A program made the position numbers and the translations under genes. The notes beneath the pieces are model-generated. The model was given only the letters and a program-made list of their open reading frames with translations, ran no database searches and was not told the origin of the DNA. DNA of 64,000 bases from JAJPKK01 sp963781195 (GTDB taxonomy: Bacteria > Pseudomonadota > Alphaproteobacteria > Rhizobiales > Xanthobacteraceae), in assembly GCA_963781195.1 (NCBI GenBank), contig CAWAEZ010000005.1, forward strand, positions 124,001 to 188,000, read 5' to 3'. Shown in pieces: positions 62,391 to 64,000 of the stretch. The stretch's first letter is position 1. Each line of letters begins with the position of its first letter.

Positions 62391-63125
62391 ATGCGGAAAA
62401 CCGTCAGGTTTCTGATCCCGCTTGCCTTGCTTAGCGCTTTGGGAGCCAATGCCGCCCTGGCAGAGTGTCAGATTGGCGATGCAAAACTGGAAGAGGCTAT
62501 CCTCCAAAATCCGAAATTTCGAGGGCCCGCCAATCGCCAGAGTGTCCGCGACCTTCGTCGCCTGCGAGACGCAGCAATTACCCTCTGGTCCTACGGACGA
62601 GTAGAGGAATGCGAACGCCTCGTCGACAGCATCCGCGAGCTCATCGCGGAACCAAAAATGAGCATGCTGGGTGGGAACGACGAGGAGGACGCCGAAAAAC
62701 AGATGTCTGCCGGCCAACCGATGGTTCGACGAGGCGCCACGGCTGGGCGCCGTGGCGAGAAGGGCGCGAAGCCGTTGGTGAGTATAGACAGTCTCGCGCC
62801 CGGCCTAAGGGCGGACGAGATTATCGGCGCGGAGGTTCGAAGTTCTGACGACAAGATTATTGGTGAGGTCAGAAACATAGTCTTCGGAACGAAAGATCGG
62901 CGAGACTATGCCATTGTTGCTTCCGGTGGATTTTTCACCCCCGGGAAGGACAGCATCGTCGTTCCCATCCGTTCTCTGAAAGTATCACCCGAGCGTGATA
63001 GTTTTTTCGTTGCGATCGGTCATGAAGCGATCAAGAGCATCCCGCTAATGCCCGATCAGAACTACACTTGGCTTTCGGATGTTGCGTGGCGCAATCGCAA
63101 CGATGCCCTTTTTGCTTGGCCCTGA
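62391..63125 (+). CDS. PRC-barrel domain protein, exported
   Basis: 244 residues. Signal peptide MRKTVRFLIPLALLSALGAN ends near ALAECQIG. The middle is charged and linker-like (DEEDAEKQMSAGQPMVRRG). The C-terminal PRC barrel (about residues 140-210) reads LRADEIIGAEVRSSDDKIIG, EVRNIVFGTKDRRDYAIVAS and GFFTPGKDSIVVPIRSLKVS. Such periplasmic PRC-barrel proteins are common in Rhizobiales with no assigned role. A hairpin (CGACACGC / GCGTGTCG, 63171-63199) lies after the stop. Confidence 0.88.
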   Translation: MRKTVRFLIPLALLSALGANAALAECQIGDAKLEEAILQNPKFRGPANRQSVRDLRRLRDAAITLWSYGRVEECERLVDSIRELIAEPKMSMLGGNDEEDAEKQMSAGQPMVRRGATAGRRGEKGAKPLVSIDSLAPGLRADEIIGAEVRSSDDKIIGEVRNIVFGTKDRRDYAIVASGGFFTPGKDSIVVPIRSLKVSPERDSFFVAIGHEAIKSIPLMPDQNYTWLSDVAWRNRNDALFAWP

Positions 63126-63315
63126 GGCACTCACGCAGTCCTGCATTCGGCCCCGGGTGGGATGGACAGTCGACACGCTGCTTACCGGCCGGCGTGTCGG
63201 TTACCGTTCCGACTACGTCCGGGGACCGCACTGCAGGGTGCGAAGAAGGCAACCTGCACTGAGGGGGGCACGACAAAATGAATTCGCACGTAAGTTGGGG
63301 CCAATTCGGTGAACC

Positions 63316-64000
63316 CTAGGCGTGCTCCTCGATGACGCTCGCCCGCACGTCCTCCTCGATCAGGCGCCAGATGCGGTCCACGTAAGCCACGAATTCCGGC
63401 GTCCGTTTCAGCGCCAGCGGGCGTGGGCGCGGCAGGCTGATCGTGACCTGCTCCTGGATACGCCCCGGCCGCCGCGCCAGCACGAGGACGCGGTCCGAGA
63501 GGAACACCGCTTCGTCGATCTGGTGGGTGACGAACAGCACCGTCTTGCGGCCCTCCTCCCAGATGCGCATCAACTCGGTCTGCATGATCTCGCGGGTCTG
63601 GGCGTCGAGCGCGGAGAACGGCTCGTCCATCAGCAGGATTTGCGGATCGATGGCGAGCGCGCGGGCGAGATTGACCCGCTGGCGCATGCCGCCGGAGAGC
63701 TGGCGCGGGAAGTAATGCTCGAACCCCGCGAGGCCGACGAGCTTGAGCAGGTCGCGGGTGCGGCTCTTCTCCGTCGGTCCGGCGCGGCCCGCGACCTCCG
63801 GGCCGATCATCGCGTTGTCGAACACGTTGCGCCACGGCAGCAGGTTGTCGTTCTGGAACACGAAGCCGCGGTCGCCGCCGGGGCCGCGCACCGCACGGCC
63901 GTCGAGCAGCACCGTGCCCGCGCTCGCCTCTTCCAGTCCGGCGACGATGCGCAGCAGCGTGGTCTTGCCGCAGCCGCTCGGGCCGACGAGGGAGATGAAT
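63316..64000 (-). CDS. ABC transporter ATP-binding protein, nitrate/sulfonate/taurine type (5' end outside window)
   Basis: The last 228 residues or so are visible; the start is beyond the window edge. The Walker A motif SLVGPSGCGKTTLLRIVAGL is at the edge, followed by FVFQNDNLLPWRNVFDNAMI (Q-loop), the signature QLSGGMRQRVNLARALAIDP, Walker B ILLMDEPFSALDAQTRE and the switch VLFVTHQIDEAVFLSDRVLV. The LPWRNVFDN and QIDEAVFLSDRV segments are typical of SsuB/TauB/NrtD-type ATPases that import sulfonates, taurine or related compounds. Partners would lie beyond the window. Confidence 0.93.
   Translation of the reverse strand, partial: FISLVGPSGCGKTTLLRIVAGLEEASAGTVLLDGRAVRGPGGDRGFVFQNDNLLPWRNVFDNAMIGPEVAGRAGPTEKSRTRDLLKLVGLAGFEHYFPRQLSGGMRQRVNLARALAIDPQILLMDEPFSALDAQTREIMQTELMRIWEEGRKTVLFVTHQIDEAVFLSDRVLVLARRPGRIQEQVTISLPRPRPLALKRTPEFVAYVDRIWRLIEEDVRASVIEEHA

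Overview
This window looks like the chromosome of an alphaproteobacterium of the order Hyphomicrobiales (Rhizobiales), probably near the Xanthobacteraceae or Nitrobacteraceae (Rhodopseudomonas, Bradyrhizobium or Rhodoplanes-like). The reasons are high GC (about two thirds by eye), DUF4167 and DUF1178 proteins, a phasin-type PHA regulator (phaR), a long-tailed FtsZ, the gene order ubiG / lysC / ptsP / prfA / prmC / DUF4167, and a draT-draG pair, which occurs in diazotrophs that control nitrogenase by ADP-ribosylation. The genus cannot be fixed from the sequence alone.

Layout. 0-8 kb: housekeeping genes. These are a parvulin-type foldase (5' end cut by the window), argJ, mutT, a lone Flp pilin, an NDUFAF5-like methyltransferase, comF, a glutaredoxin, a Nit-family amidase, DUF1178 and two DMT-type transporters. 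8-12.7 kb: a catabolic block with slightly lower GC: an IclR regulator, a hydroxycinnamoyl-CoA hydratase-lyase-like crotonase, a class III CoA-transferase, a Bug-type binding protein and a flavin reductase. 12.7-20.6 kb: ubiG, lysC, ptsP, prfA, prmC and DUF4167. 20.7-26 kb: a methyltransferase, gloB, a cupin, and phaB, phaA and phaR for PHA metabolism. 26-36.5 kb: accessory genes: draT-draG, an orphan ABC binding protein, an OmpW-like porin downstream of a perfect FNR/FixK box, an FAD/NAD(P)-binding protein, an AceE/transketolase-like enzyme, an orphan TRAP binding protein, tRNA-Lys(CTT) and an SMR exporter. 36.7-59.2 kb: on the minus strand, the whole division and cell-wall (dcw) cluster, rsmH-ftsL-ftsI-murE-murF-mraY-murD-ftsW-murG-murC-murB-ddl-ftsQ-ftsA-ftsZ, followed by lpxC and bamD. 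59.6-64 kb: an N-acetylmuramoyl-L-alanine amidase, a lower-GC stretch with a DUF900-type lipoprotein hydrolase and a PRC-barrel protein, and the cut-off start of an ABC transporter ATPase gene.

The dcw cluster is the dominant unit. Its genes run in order from rsmH to ftsZ, mostly overlapping or a few bases apart, and supply the cytoplasmic, membrane and divisome steps of peptidoglycan synthesis; lpxC and bamD add outer-membrane functions. Two things interrupt it: a RelE/ParE-type toxin-antitoxin pair on the opposite strand between murC and murB, and a seven-copy 14-bp tandem repeat between murD and mraY. mraZ is not in its usual place ahead of rsmH.

The most unusual observation is that three genes (prfA, a methyltransferase, an FAD-binding protein) are each broken by a single extra base. 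In two of them the repair is the same: removing one T from GAATTC restores the frame and leaves GAATC, a GANTC (CcrM) site. One of the three, prfA, is essential, so at least that break is more likely a sequence error at a methylated motif than a real mutation. I found no insertion sequence, CRISPR array or clearly new defence or biosynthetic system. The best leads for new biology are the catabolic block with an altered active site, the uncharacterised E1-like enzyme beside an FAD protein, and the toxin-antitoxin insertion in the dcw cluster.
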